Positions 1-6,982 are shown, numbered from the stretch's first letter. The stretch is 8,980 nt of DNA from an uncultured Pseudomonas sp. (GCA_937863915.1 CALMID010000012.1:1-8980); one strand, 5' to 3'. The notes: generated by a model not told the origin, from the sequence alone. A program made the numbers and translations.

Positions 1-898
1 TCAGCTCGTCCGGGTCCATGCTCGGGCCGACCTTGACCCCGATGGGGTTCTCGATACCGCGCATGAACTCGATGTGGGCGCCATCCAGCTGACGGGTGCG
101 GTCGCCGATCCACAGCATGTGCGCGGAGCAGTCGTACCAGCGGCCGGTCAGGCTGTCGCGACGCACGAAGGCCTGCTCGTAGTTCAGCAGCAGCGCCTCG
201 TGGGCGGTGAAGAAGCTGGTCTCGCGCACCTGCGGCTGGGCGTCCATGCCGCAGGCGCGCATGAAGGCCAGGGTCTCGTCGATGCGATTGGCCAACTGGC
301 TGTACTTCTCGCCAAGGGCCGAGTTGCCGATGAAGTCCAGGTTCCACTGGTGCACCTGGTGGAGATCGGCGAAGCCGCCCTGGGCGAAGGCGCGCAGCAG
401 GTTGAGGCTGGCGGTGGACTGGTGGTAGGCCTGCAGCAGGCGCTCCGGGTCCGGCACGCGGCTGGCGGCGTCGAAGCCGATGCCGTTGACGATATCGCCG
501 CGGTAGGCGGGCAGGGTGATGCCGTCGATGGTTTCGTCATTGGCCGAGCGCGGCTTGGCGAACTGGCCGGCCATGCGCCCGACTTTCACCACCGGGCAGC
601 CGGCGGCGAAGGTCATGACGATGGCCATCTGCAGCAGCACCTTGAAGGTGTCGCGGATCTTGGCAGCGGAGAACTCGGCAAAGCTTTCGGCGCAGTCGCC
701 GCCCTGCAGCAGGAAGGCGCGACCCTGGGTGACCTCGGCAAACTGGCGGCGCAGTTCGCGCGCCTCACCGGCAAACACCAGCGGCGGATAGCCGGCCAGG
801 GTCTGCTCGACCTGCACCAGCTTGGCGCTGTCGGGGTACTGTGGTTGCTGCTGGATCGGCTTGCTTCTCCAGCTCTCGGGGCTCCAGGTTTGGCTCAT
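1..898 (-). CDS. Class II 3-deoxy-7-phosphoheptulonate (DAHP) synthase, C-terminal part beyond the window
   Basis: This enzyme condenses phosphoenolpyruvate with erythrose 4-phosphate, the first step of the shikimate pathway, in the cytoplasm. The 299 visible residues start [10 protein letters not shown] and carry class II (plant-type) signatures: QGGDCAESF at 65-73, whose Cys69 matches the metal-ligand cysteine of the family; [13 protein letters not shown] at 106-118; YRGDIVNG at 132-139; HEALLLNYE near 233-241; and [13 protein letters not shown] near 263-275. The family is usually about 450 residues, so roughly 150 residues, including the remaining metal ligands, lie off the left edge. The start at 898 is the only ATG that gives the conserved N-terminus; the ribosome-binding site is weak (GAG about 6 nt upstream). 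A dehydrogenase lies 121 bp upstream on the same strand, so read-through transcription is possible. Class II identity is very secure; which paralogue it is (main enzyme or a secondary-metabolism copy such as PhzC) is less so, though the neighbours are not phenazine genes. Confidence 0.96.
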   Translation of the reverse strand, partial: MSQTWSPESWRSKPIQQQPQYPDSAKLVQVEQTLAGYPPLVFAGEARELRRQFAEVTQGRAFLLQGGDCAESFAEFSAAKIRDTFKVLLQMAIVMTFAAGCPVVKVGRMAGQFAKPRSANDETIDGITLPAYRGDIVNGIGFDAASRVPDPERLLQAYHQSTASLNLLRAFAQGGFADLHQVHQWNLDFIGNSALGEKYSQLANRIDETLAFMRACGMDAQPQVRETSFFTAHEALLLNYEQAFVRRDSLTGRWYDCSAHMLWIGDRTRQLDGAHIEFMRGIENPIGVKVGPSMDPDEL

Positions 899-1019
899 GT
901 ACGGCTCGATACGACGGGTCAGGGAAAGTGAGCCGCATGTTACCTGATCGCCCGTGGCTGCGGGGTGATCGGGGTTATAGCCATGATCAATCAGCGATGG
1001 GCTGGAGGCTGTGGGCGCT

Positions 1020-1805
1020 TCAGTCCAGCTCGCCGGCAAAGCGCTTGGCCATCAGGCGCAGATAGAGGTCTGGGGCGAGGCGCCAGAGCAGGCTGGCCAG
1101 GAGGCTGCCGCGGTCGGCAAACAGGCGCCGGCGCCCCTGTTCGGCGGCTCGTACGATCGCGGCGGCCATCCAGTCGGCGCCGCGAACCTGGCCCACGGTG
1201 GAACGGGCATGGCTGGCCGGTCGGCCATCGCCGCCCAGGGCGTTGCGTTCGATGGGTGTGTCGAGAAAGCTCGGGTAAACCATCAGCAGGCCGATGTGCT
1301 GGCGCTCCAGTTCCAGGCGCAGCACTTCGAAGGCCTGGCTCAGCGCGGCTTTGGCGGCGCAGTAGCCGGCGCGGCCGAGTACCGGCATCCAGCCGGCCAT
1401 GGAACCGATGCAGATCACCCGGCCGCGGCTGCGTTGCAGCAGGGGCAGAGCGTTCAGAGTCAGGTTCAGCGGGGCGTGGTAATCCACGGCCATCACTTTG
1501 CTGAAGACCTCGGGCTGGGTGCGCAGGGTCGGTGAGCGGTGGGTGATACCGGCATTGTTGATCAGCCAGTCAATACCAGCGAAATGCTGGTGGCAGACGC
1601 TGACCAGTTCAGCCTGGAAGCACGGGTCGCAGAGGTCGCCCGCCAGGGTGTACACGACGGCACCGTTGGCCAGTTCGCTGCGGCGTTGCTCCAGCAGGCT
1701 GGCATTGATGTCGGTGAGCAGCAGGTGCATGCCGCGGGCATGGCAGGCCTGGGCAAGGGCCCAGCCGAGGCCGCTGGCAGCGCCCGTGATAAGGCAGGTG
1801 GTCAT
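1020..1805 (-). CDS. Short-chain dehydrogenase/reductase (SDR) family oxidoreductase
   Basis: A 261-residue classical SDR, expected to be a cytoplasmic NAD(P)-dependent oxidoreductase of unknown substrate. The cofactor-binding TGAASGLG lies at residues 7-14, NNAG at 83-86, the catalytic serine in IGSMAG at Ser135, and the YxxxK pair at Tyr148 and Lys152. Asp31-Asp32-like acidic positions after the second strand (LLLTDIN, Asp32) suggest a preference for NAD over NADP, which is inference. One oddity is that the Asn of the catalytic tetrad, normally in a vNl.G motif, is Asp108 here (AVDYHAP). The C-terminal tail (about 225-261) is rich in Leu and Arg and may be amphipathic or membrane-associated. 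The ATG at 1805 fits the Rossmann N-terminus directly; a GGA about 9 nt upstream is a modest ribosome-binding site. It diverges from a spermidine-synthase-like gene and lies 121 bp upstream of the DAHP synthase on the same strand. Confidence 0.92.
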   Translation of the reverse strand: MTTCLITGAASGLGWALAQACHARGMHLLLTDINASLLEQRRSELANGAVVYTLAGDLCDPCFQAELVSVCHQHFAGIDWLINNAGITHRSPTLRTQPEVFSKVMAVDYHAPLNLTLNALPLLQRSRGRVICIGSMAGWMPVLGRAGYCAAKAALSQAFEVLRLELERQHIGLLMVYPSFLDTPIERNALGGDGRPASHARSTVGQVRGADWMAAAIVRAAEQGRRRLFADRGSLLASLLWRLAPDLYLRLMAKRFAGELD

Positions 1806-1869
1806 GACGGATATCCAGACTGCAAGGGACTACGGATTGCCGAATGGAACTTGTGCTGGCGCTCCGCCT

Positions 1870-1915
1870 GCGGCAGGCTGCCGCCCGAATATTATCGGCG
1901 AGTGCCCCAGGGCAC
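1870..1915. promoter_or_regulatory. Three consecutive inverted repeats in the divergent promoter gap
   Basis: The 168-bp gap between the divergent dehydrogenase and spermidine-synthase-like genes contains three dyads almost end to end: GCGGCA-GGC-TGCCGC (1870-1884), CCGA-ATATTA-TCGG (1885-1898) and GTGCCC-CA-GGGCAC (1902-1915). The AT-rich middle dyad contains TATTAT on the plus strand and TAATAT on the minus strand, so it could supply a -10 element to either gene, but no convincing -35 box stands at the right distance. Operator or RNA-hairpin roles are both possible. The arms are certain; the function is inference. Confidence 0.35.
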
Positions 1916-1973
1916 CGGCTATGACATTGGCGGCCGGTGGTCGTGCGGTGTTGGTACGAATGGTCAGTTGGGG

Positions 1974-2738
1974 ATGCCGGTGACGGAAAAACTGCAGGAT
2001 GAACGTTTGCTGGCCGAGGTGCAGGACGCCTATGGCCGCGTGCGGGTGGTGGAGATCGGCGAGTACCGCTTTCTCGAGTTCGGCGACGAGGTGGAGCAGA
2101 GCTGTGTGTTCACGGCCGACCCGAGCTGGTTGGAGTACGACTATACCCGCGCCATGCTGATCGGTGCGCTGTGCCACGAGCGGGCCGAGACGGCGCTGTT
2201 TCTCGGTCTGGGCGCCGGCAACCTGACCCAGGCCTGCCTGCGCTTTCTTGACCTGGAAGATGTCGAAGTCATCGAGCTACGCCCGGATGTGCCGCGCCTC
2301 GCCATGGAGTTTCTCGGCCTGAGCGATGACCCGCGCCTGACCATCCGCATTGGCGATGCGCTGGAGCTGCTCGCCAGTGCCGAAAGCACCGATGTGCTGT
2401 TCCTCGACCTGTATACCGATACGGGGCCTGCGGCCGGCCATCTGGCCTGGCGTTTTCTCGAAGATTGCCAGCAGAAGCTCAATCCCGGTGGCTGGCTGGT
2501 GATCAACCAGTGGGGCACCGATGACGGCAAGCCGCTGGGGGCTGCGCTGCTGCGCGGCCTGTTCCATCGTCACTACTGGGAAATTCCGGTGAAGGACGGC
2601 AACGTCATCCTGCTGATTCCCGCTGACCTTGAGCAGGAACTGGACATCGCCGGGCTGCGCGAGCGCGCCGCGCAACTGGCGCCGCGCCTGGGCTATAGCC
2701 TGGATGGGCTGATCGACGTGATGCGCCCGGCCAGCTAG
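1974..2738 (+). CDS. Spermidine synthase-like SAM-dependent transferase-fold protein
   Basis: A 254-residue protein with a Rossmann-like SAM-binding core of the spermidine synthase family. The nucleotide loop FLGLGAGN lies at 76-83, the acidic end of strand 2 is Glu101 (VIELRP), GDA with Asp128 matches the adenine-contacting acidic residue, and FLDLYTD at 143-149 holds Asp145 at the position of the family's catalytic aspartate. The usual substrate-binding block of true SpeE (DG..Q....DE..YHE) is not recognisable: the equivalent stretch reads FGDEVEQSCVFTADPSWLEYDYTRA. Polyamine synthesis is therefore doubtful, and a different acceptor or a methyltransferase role is possible. The frame stays open upstream to 1539, but that part is antisense to the dehydrogenase and unlike the family; the ATG at 1974 opens the recognisable N-terminus (MPVTEKLQDE), with only a weak GGGG before it. 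A TTG at 1968 is an alternative. Its stop codon lies inside the end of the repeat element that follows. Confidence 0.85.
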   Translation: MPVTEKLQDERLLAEVQDAYGRVRVVEIGEYRFLEFGDEVEQSCVFTADPSWLEYDYTRAMLIGALCHERAETALFLGLGAGNLTQACLRFLDLEDVEVIELRPDVPRLAMEFLGLSDDPRLTIRIGDALELLASAESTDVLFLDLYTDTGPAAGHLAWRFLEDCQQKLNPGGWLVINQWGTDDGKPLGAALLRGLFHRHYWEIPVKDGNVILLIPADLEQELDIAGLRERAAQLAPRLGYSLDGLIDVMRPAS

Positions 2739-2965
2739 CTGGCTCTTGAAAAACTACCTGCGTTGCCATCGCGGCGTTAAAAACAGGCTCACAGCCACAG
2801 GCTGAACGTGCTTTAGCACGGCCCCGGAGGGGTGAGCGGAGCGAATCAAATGCTCATTTACCATTCGTAAACTGCGCTTTTTCGCCTGTTTTGACCAACC
2901 TGCGGTTGTTACTGCGTTGCGCCTTGCGCTGGCTGCCTCGCCAACGCTTTTCAACCGCCAGCTGG
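2735..2965. repeat. MITE-like intergenic repeat element with terminal inverted repeats
   Basis: The gap between two convergent genes is bounded by imperfect 18-bp inverted repeats: CTAGCTGGCTCTTGAAAA at 2735-2752 and TTTTCAACCGCCAGCTGG at 2948-2965, matching at 15 of 18 positions when inverted. Inside lie three tandem short hairpins: CAGCC-ACA-GGCTG (2792-2804), CGTGCT-TT-AGCACG (2807-2820) and CCCC-GGA-GGGG (2822-2832). An internal inverted pair AAAACAGGC / GCCTGTTTT (about 2780-2788 and 2884-2892) and a direct repeat CTGCGTTGC (left at about 2759, right at about 2913) are also present. No transposase or credible gene is encoded. I see no target duplication outside the ends. My recollection is that similar sequence recurs between Pseudomonas genes, but copy number could not be checked. 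The element could equally be a degenerate REP-type cluster. Confidence 0.55.
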
Positions 2966-3013
2966 AGAAAAGTTGCGGCGGACGGGGCTTTTTGACCCCG
3001 CCTGCCAGTGCCC

Positions 3014-3805
3014 TCAGCGCCCCTGGAAGTCGCCCGGACGGCGTTCCAGCATGGCGCGCACGCCCTCGGCGGCATCCTCGCTGGCCATCAGTTGGCGCAT
3101 CACCGGCGGCAGGGCGGCAGCGGCAATCGCTTCGCCCTGTTGCACGGCCTGACGGGCCGAGGCCAGGGTGGCCTGCACGCCCAGTGGCGCTTGGGCGGCA
3201 ATCCGTTCGGCAATCCACAGTGCGCGCGGCAGCAGTTCCTCGGTGGCCACGACTTCCTGCACCAGACCCATCCGATAGGCCTCGTGGGCATCGAACTCAT
3301 CGCCTGTGAGCAGCCAGCGCATGGCATTGCCCCAGCCGGCACTCTGGTGCATGCGCAGCGTGGCGCCGCCGAACGGGAAGATGCCGCGCTGCACTTCCAT
3401 CTGGGCGAAGCGGGTATTGCTGGCGCACAGGTTGATGTCCGAAGCCAGCATCAGCTCGATGCCGATGGTGAAGCAGTAGCCCTGGGCGGCGACTATCACC
3501 GGCTTGCGCGTGCGTGGCCCGGCGAATACGCCCCAGGGATCGCAGCCACCTTCCGGTGGTGCCCAGCCGGCCTTGAAGGCGTCGGCGACGCGGGTCAGGT
3601 CGAGGCCGGCGGTGAAGTGCTCGCCGTGGGCGAACACCAACGCCACGCGCGCCTCGTCGTTGCGTTCCAGCTCGCCATAGGCCAGGGCCAGCTCGTTGAG
3701 CAGGTCGAGGTCGAAGGCATTGCGCTTGCTCACGCGGTCGAGGCCGAGCAGCAGGACATGGCCACGCAGTTCGCGGGTAACTCGGCCGGCAGTACTCTGG
3801 GTCAT
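3014..3805 (-). CDS. Enoyl-CoA hydratase/isomerase (crotonase) family protein
   Basis: A 263-residue crotonase-fold protein, expected to act in the cytoplasm on an acyl-CoA, most simply hydrating a 2-enoyl-CoA in fatty- or branched-acid breakdown. The oxyanion-hole segments are FTAGLDL (64-70) and AAQGYCFTIGIEL (106-118). Glu117 and Glu137 (FAQMEVQRGIFPFGG) sit 20 residues apart, the same spacing as the catalytic glutamates 144 and 164 of rat hydratase, so hydratase chemistry looks intact. The GGG usual in the second oxyanion segment is replaced by FTIG, so the true substrate is open. The ATG at 3805 (MTQSTAGRVT) is chosen over upstream in-frame starts because AAGGA precedes it by about 9 nt and a promoter-like pair lies just upstream. 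It is a single gene, convergent with the spermidine-synthase-like gene and divergent from the helicase. Confidence 0.93.
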   Translation of the reverse strand: MTQSTAGRVTRELRGHVLLLGLDRVSKRNAFDLDLLNELALAYGELERNDEARVALVFAHGEHFTAGLDLTRVADAFKAGWAPPEGGCDPWGVFAGPRTRKPVIVAAQGYCFTIGIELMLASDINLCASNTRFAQMEVQRGIFPFGGATLRMHQSAGWGNAMRWLLTGDEFDAHEAYRMGLVQEVVATEELLPRALWIAERIAAQAPLGVQATLASARQAVQQGEAIAAAALPPVMRQLMASEDAAEGVRAMLERRPGDFQGR

Positions 3806-3836
3806 CCTGGGGTTCCTTGGCGGATGGGAAAACCTC

Positions 3837-3866
3837 GATATAGCCTGAGCGGGGAGGGCTTGTCCA
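3837..3866 (-). promoter_or_regulatory. Predicted sigma-70 promoter of the enoyl-CoA hydratase gene
   Basis: On the minus strand TGGACA (3866-3861) and TATATC (3842-3837) are separated by 18 bp. They resemble the -35 and -10 consensus and would start transcription about 25 nt before the ATG at 3805. The ribosome-binding AAGGA falls inside that short leader. This is a visual match only. Confidence 0.5.
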
Positions 3867-3969
3867 AACCATTTGCCATTCTGATGAACGGTATGGCATT
3901 GCCTTGCAACCGCTGGGCCGAATCTGTCCTTATCCGGGAAAAACCCGCACAACGGTCAGGAAAATCCTG

Positions 3970-4183
3970 TATGATGCGCGCCGGCCTTATCAGGCCCCCG
4001 TTCAGGTGATCTCGCGAAGCGCTGCTTCGGCTGTTTGTCCGCCCTGCGGACTATCCTTAACGTTTCATCCATAAAGACGCGAATACGCAAAATCTGCTTG
4101 CCAGGCTGTCAGGGCGATCTATTGATCTTTCGGCGGCGCAGCGCTGGTCCATGGGTTTTGCGGTTGCAAAAGAGGCATTACCC
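3970..4183 (+). promoter_or_regulatory. Putative promoter (-10) and long structured leader of the helicase gene
   Basis: The 378-bp gap between the hydratase and helicase starts holds no gene. A -10-like TATGAT lies at 3970-3975 with no clear -35 at the right distance, so the start site is tentative; if used, it gives a leader of about 200 nt. The leader carries three perfect hairpins: GGCCT-TATC-AGGCC (3983-3996), CGAAGC-GCT-GCTTCG (4015-4029) and GTCCGC-CCT-GCGGAC (4037-4051). The AGAGG at 4171-4175, 8 nt before ATG 4184, is the ribosome-binding site. Long leaders are known on cold-induced deaD/csdA and csp transcripts in enterobacteria; extending that here is inference. The GCGGAC hairpin is not followed by a T tract, so it is not a simple terminator. 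Confidence 0.4.
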
Positions 4184-5878
4184 ATGACCCAGGAAACCGG
4201 CGGCTTTGCCGCACTCGGCCTTCATTCTTCCGTTGTTGCAGCACTGACTGCCGTTGGCTACGAAGAGCCGTCCCCGATTCAGGCCCAGGCGATCCCGATG
4301 ATCCTCGCCGGCCACGACATGATTGGCCAGGCGCAGACCGGCACCGGCAAGACCGCCGCCTTTGCCCTGCCGATTCTGTCCAAGATCGATCCGAGCAAGC
4401 GTGAACCGCAGGCGCTGATTCTGGCGCCGACCCGCGAGCTGGCTCTGCAGGTGGCCACCGCCTTCGAAACCTATGCCAAGCAGATGCCAGGCCTGAACGT
4501 GGTCGCCGTGTACGGCGGCGCGCCGATGGGCCCGCAGCTCAAGGCCCTGCGCATGGGCGCGCAGGTCGTGGTGGCCACCCCGGGTCGCCTGGTCGACCAC
4601 CTCAGCCGCAACGGTGATCTGCTCAAGACCGTGCAGTTCCTCGTTCTCGACGAAGCCGACGAAATGCTCAAGCTGGGCTTCATGGACGACCTGGAAGTGA
4701 TCTTCCAGGCCCTGCCGGAAAGCCGCCAGAGCGTGCTGTTCTCCGCGACCCTGCCGGCTTCGATCCGTGCCATCGCCGAGAAGCACCTGCGCGAGCCCAA
4801 GCACGTCAAGATCGCCGCCAAGACCCAGACCGTGGCGCGGATCGAGCAGGCTCACCTGATGGTGCATGCCGACCAGAAGGTCGCTGCCGTGACCCGTCTG
4901 CTGGAAGTCGAAGACTTCGATGCGCTGATCGGCTTCGTCCGCACCAAGCAGGCCACCCTGGACGTGGCCAGCGCCCTGGAAGCCCGTGGCTACAAGGTCG
5001 CGCCGCTCAACGGCGACATCGCCCAGAACCAGCGCGAGCGCGTGATCGAGTCGCTCAAGGATGGCCGCCTGGACATCGTCATCGCGACCGACGTGGCTGC
5101 CCGTGGTATCGACGTGCCGCGCATCACCCACGTACTGAACATCGACATGCCGTATGACCCGGAGTCCTACGTGCACCGTATCGGCCGTACCGGTCGCGCC
5201 GGCATGGAAGGCCGCGCCCTGCTGCTGGTCACCCCGCGCGAGCGCCGCATGCTGCAGGTGATCGAGCGTGTCACCGGGCAGAAAGTCGCCGAAGTGCGTC
5301 TGCCGGACGCCGAGACTGTGCTGCAGGCGCGCATCCGTCGCCTCAGCCAGAAGCTGCAACCGCTGGTGGCCACCGCCGAAGCCAGTCATGGCGAACTGCT
5401 GGCCAAGCTGGCCACCGATCTTGAATGCAGCCCGCAGGCGCTGGCCGCCGCGCTGCTGGCCGAGCTCACCGAAGGTCAGGGCCTGACCTTGGACGCGGTA
5501 CGCCGCGAGCAGCCGGAAGTGCCAAGCAGCTCCCGCGAGCGCAGCAGCAGTGGTGAGCGCAGTGGTGAACGCCGCGAGCGCGCACCGCGTGCCGAGGGTG
5601 AAGGTGCCCGTGGCCGCAGCATGCCGCCGGTGGCCGAAGGCCGTGCCCGCTGCCGTGCCGGTGTTGGCGCGCGCGACGGCATCCAGGCGAAGAACCTGCT
5701 GGGCGCCATCCTCAATGAGGGTGGCCTGTCCCGCGAGGCGCTGGGTCGCATCCAGATCCGCGACACCTTCAGCCTGGTCGAACTGCCGGAAGAAGGTCTC
5801 GACCGTCTGCTGGCCAAGCTCAAGGACACCCGCGTGGCCGGCAAGCAGCTCAAGCTGCGTCGCTACCGCGAAGACTAA
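4184..5878 (+). CDS. deaD: ATP-dependent DEAD-box RNA helicase, DeaD/CsdA type
   Basis: A 564-residue cytoplasmic RNA helicase that unwinds short RNA duplexes; family members act in ribosome assembly, RNA decay and translation control, mainly in the cold. All core motifs are present in order: Q motif with Gln33 (PIQ), motif I AQTGTGKT (50-57), Ia PTRELA (82-87), Ib TPGR (132-135), II DEAD (156-159), III SAT (187-189), V ATDVAARGID (301-310) and VI HRIGRTGR (331-338). After a helical region, a Ser/Arg/Glu-rich linker (about 446-480) leads to a DbpA-type RNA-binding domain (about 490-560, GAILNEGGL and IGRI-like GRIQIRDTFSLVELPEE). That layout separates DeaD/DbpA proteins from RhlE, RhlB and SrmB; E. 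coli DeaD is somewhat longer (about 630). ATG 4184 is preferred to the in-frame ATG 4151 because AGAGG stands 8 nt before it. DbpA is the main alternative name. The gene stands alone and ends in a strong terminator. Confidence 0.95.
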   Translation: MTQETGGFAALGLHSSVVAALTAVGYEEPSPIQAQAIPMILAGHDMIGQAQTGTGKTAAFALPILSKIDPSKREPQALILAPTRELALQVATAFETYAKQMPGLNVVAVYGGAPMGPQLKALRMGAQVVVATPGRLVDHLSRNGDLLKTVQFLVLDEADEMLKLGFMDDLEVIFQALPESRQSVLFSATLPASIRAIAEKHLREPKHVKIAAKTQTVARIEQAHLMVHADQKVAAVTRLLEVEDFDALIGFVRTKQATLDVASALEARGYKVAPLNGDIAQNQRERVIESLKDGRLDIVIATDVAARGIDVPRITHVLNIDMPYDPESYVHRIGRTGRAGMEGRALLLVTPRERRMLQVIERVTGQKVAEVRLPDAETVLQARIRRLSQKLQPLVATAEASHGELLAKLATDLECSPQALAAALLAELTEGQGLTLDAVRREQPEVPSSSRERSSSGERSGERRERAPRAEGEGARGRSMPPVAEGRARCRAGVGARDGIQAKNLLGAILNEGGLSREALGRIQIRDTFSLVELPEEGLDRLLAKLKDTRVAGKQLKLRRYRED

Positions 5879-5904
5879 GCCTCGGCTGGTCATGCGCTAA
5901 AACA

Positions 5905-5931
5905 AAAAGCCCGCTCATCGAGCGGGCTTTT
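5905..5931. terminator. Bidirectional intrinsic terminator between the helicase and lipase genes
   Basis: A 12-bp perfect stem, AAAAGCCCGCTC (5905-5916) pairing with GAGCGGGCTTTT (5920-5931), with the three-base loop ATC. The GC-rich core is flanked by A tracts on the left and T tracts on the right, so transcripts from either strand end in a U run. It lies 26 bp after the helicase stop and 17 bp after the stop of the convergent hydrolase gene, and so can serve both. Confidence 0.9.
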
Positions 5932-5948
5932 GTCATTCTGCGGCGGCG

Positions 5949-6878
5949 TTATTGGGCCTGAGTCAGGAAACTCAGGTAGTGCTCGGCGGTTTCCTCCGGA
6001 CGCTCGACCATCGGTACATGGCCACAGTTCTTCATCACCACCACGCTGGGTTTTTGCAGCAGCGGCTTCATGACCTCGATGCTCGATATATCGAGTACGC
6101 GGTCCTGGTCACCCCAGAGCAGCAGCACCGGTGCGGTGATCTTCGGCAGCTCCGGCTCCAGCGGGATGTAGCGATCCTTCAGGTGGCTGAAAATCAGCTC
6201 GTAGTGAGGCGCATTGGCCATGGCCTGAGCAGCAAAGTGCTCCTGAAGTGGAGCGGGCATCGGCGGTGCCTCGACGAAGACGAAATCCAGCAGGCGCTGG
6301 AAGTCTTCCGGCTTGTTCACGACCAGCGGATTGGCCTCGCCCTGTTCGATGCGGCGAAAGAACTCGCTCTTGTTCGGCGCTTCCACGCCGGCATTGTCCA
6401 GCAGTGCGGCGCTGAGTACCCGTTCGGGGTGGCGGGCGGCGAGCAGAGCGCTGATATGGCCGCCCATGGAGTTGCCGATGACGTGGAATTTCCCGATCTT
6501 CAGGGCGTCGAGCAGGGCCAGTACTCGCTCGCTCTGGCTACCGACGTCGTAACTGATGGTGGCAGGTTGGCTGCTGTCGCCGAAACCCGGCAGGTCGAGG
6601 GCAATGACTCGGTAGTGCGCGGTCAGCGGGCGGGCGAAACGCAGCCAGTTGTCCTTGTTGGCGCCAAAGCCGTGGATCATCACGATGGCCGGCGCGTCCT
6701 GCGGGCCACCGTCGTAGTAGCTGTAGGTCAGGTCGCCGACGGTCTGGCTGTGCAGACTCAGGCCAGCCAGCTGGCGCTCGGCAAACTGCACCGTGGCCAG
6801 CAGGGTGGTTGGCGACAGAGTCAGTACGCCGCCCGCCGTGGCGAGCAGTAGCACTAATGTCAGTAGCAGCTTTTTCAC
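5949..6878 (-). CDS. Exported or membrane-anchored alpha/beta hydrolase (lipase/esterase-like)
   Basis: A 309-residue alpha/beta-hydrolase starting MKKLLLTLVLLL. A hydrophobic segment at about 2-21 looks like a signal peptide or N-terminal anchor, without a lipobox, so the enzyme probably acts in the periplasm or at the inner membrane. The oxyanion HGFG is at 69-72, the nucleophile elbow GNSMGG at 135-140 (Ser137), the acid is Asp259 in LLWGDQD, and the base is His287 in CGHVPMVERPEE, so the Ser-Asp-His triad is complete. A helical cap lies between about 165 and 240. The layout resembles the lipase/esterase group that includes Moraxella Lip3-type enzymes and many Pseudomonas 'probable lipase' entries; the ester substrate is not predictable. 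Start: GTG at 6878 is chosen because AAGGAG (6889-6884) ends 5 nt before it and overlaps the alternative GTG at 6884. It is a single gene, diverging from the solute-binding operon. Confidence 0.9.
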   Translation of the reverse strand: MKKLLLTLVLLLATAGGVLTLSPTTLLATVQFAERQLAGLSLHSQTVGDLTYSYYDGGPQDAPAIVMIHGFGANKDNWLRFARPLTAHYRVIALDLPGFGDSSQPATISYDVGSQSERVLALLDALKIGKFHVIGNSMGGHISALLAARHPERVLSAALLDNAGVEAPNKSEFFRRIEQGEANPLVVNKPEDFQRLLDFVFVEAPPMPAPLQEHFAAQAMANAPHYELIFSHLKDRYIPLEPELPKITAPVLLLWGDQDRVLDISSIEVMKPLLQKPSVVVMKNCGHVPMVERPEETAEHYLSFLTQAQ

Positions 6879-6883
6879 ACGCA

Positions 6884-6889
6884 CTCCTT
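6884..6889 (-). promoter_or_regulatory. Ribosome-binding site that decides the hydrolase start
   Basis: AAGGAG on the minus strand (6889-6884) is followed by TGCGT and then GTG at 6878. The upstream GTG at 6884 shares a base with this site and so cannot be its start codon. The hydrolase is therefore two residues shorter than the longest reading. Confidence 0.75.
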
Positions 6890-6937
6890 ATTTCCGTTTC
6901 TTGTAGTGGGTGGCCTAAACTAACACTTTGGCACGGG

Positions 6938-6945
6938 GCTATAGC
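6938..6945. promoter_or_regulatory. Possible shared -10 region in the 104-bp gap between divergent genes
   Basis: The palindrome GCTATAGC contains TATAGC on both strands and lies about 38 bp before the solute-binding gene and 60 bp before the hydrolase gene. On the minus strand TTGGGC (6964-6959) stands 15 bp upstream, shorter than ideal. On the plus strand no convincing -35 box is seen. A weak candidate only. Confidence 0.25.
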
Positions 6946-6982
6946 ATGTTGTCCGTTTGCCCAACCTTAGGTTCAGCTGGGA

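Noticed and set aside
74..931. Plus-strand open frame of 285 residues
   Set aside because: It is antisense to the class II DAHP synthase, whose motifs are unmistakable on the minus strand; the plus-strand product is low-complexity Gly/Ala/Val/His sequence with no family signature.
1539..1973. N-terminal extension of the spermidine-synthase-like gene
   Set aside because: The extension is antisense to the dehydrogenase and crosses the divergent gap, and its sequence does not fit the family; the ATG at 1974 matches the recognisable N-terminus.
2983..3000. Hairpin CGGGG-(8 nt)-CCCCG as a terminator for the hydratase gene
   Set aside because: The stem is only 5 bp with an 8-nt loop, and no T tract follows on either strand; the run of T is in the loop.
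2754..3218. Minus-strand open frame of 154 residues across the repeat element
   Set aside because: It runs through the hairpin-rich repeat into the hydratase gene in another frame, and has no ribosome-binding site or recognisable domain.
3903..3933. TTGCAA ... CTTATC as an alternative helicase promoter
   Set aside because: The spacer is 19 bp and the -10 match is poor; TATGAT at 3970 is a better though still incomplete candidate.
4178..5893. Minus-strand open frame of 571 residues
   Set aside because: It is antisense to the helicase gene and rich in Gly, His, Gln and Leu with no motifs, a common artefact of GC-rich codon bias.
5952..6851. Plus-strand open frame of 299 residues
   Set aside because: It mirrors the hydrolase gene, which has a full catalytic triad and a good ribosome-binding site on the other strand.
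6930..6945. Sigma-54-like TGGCAC before the solute-binding gene
   Set aside because: The matching TTGC -12 element is missing; the sequence at that distance is TATAGC.
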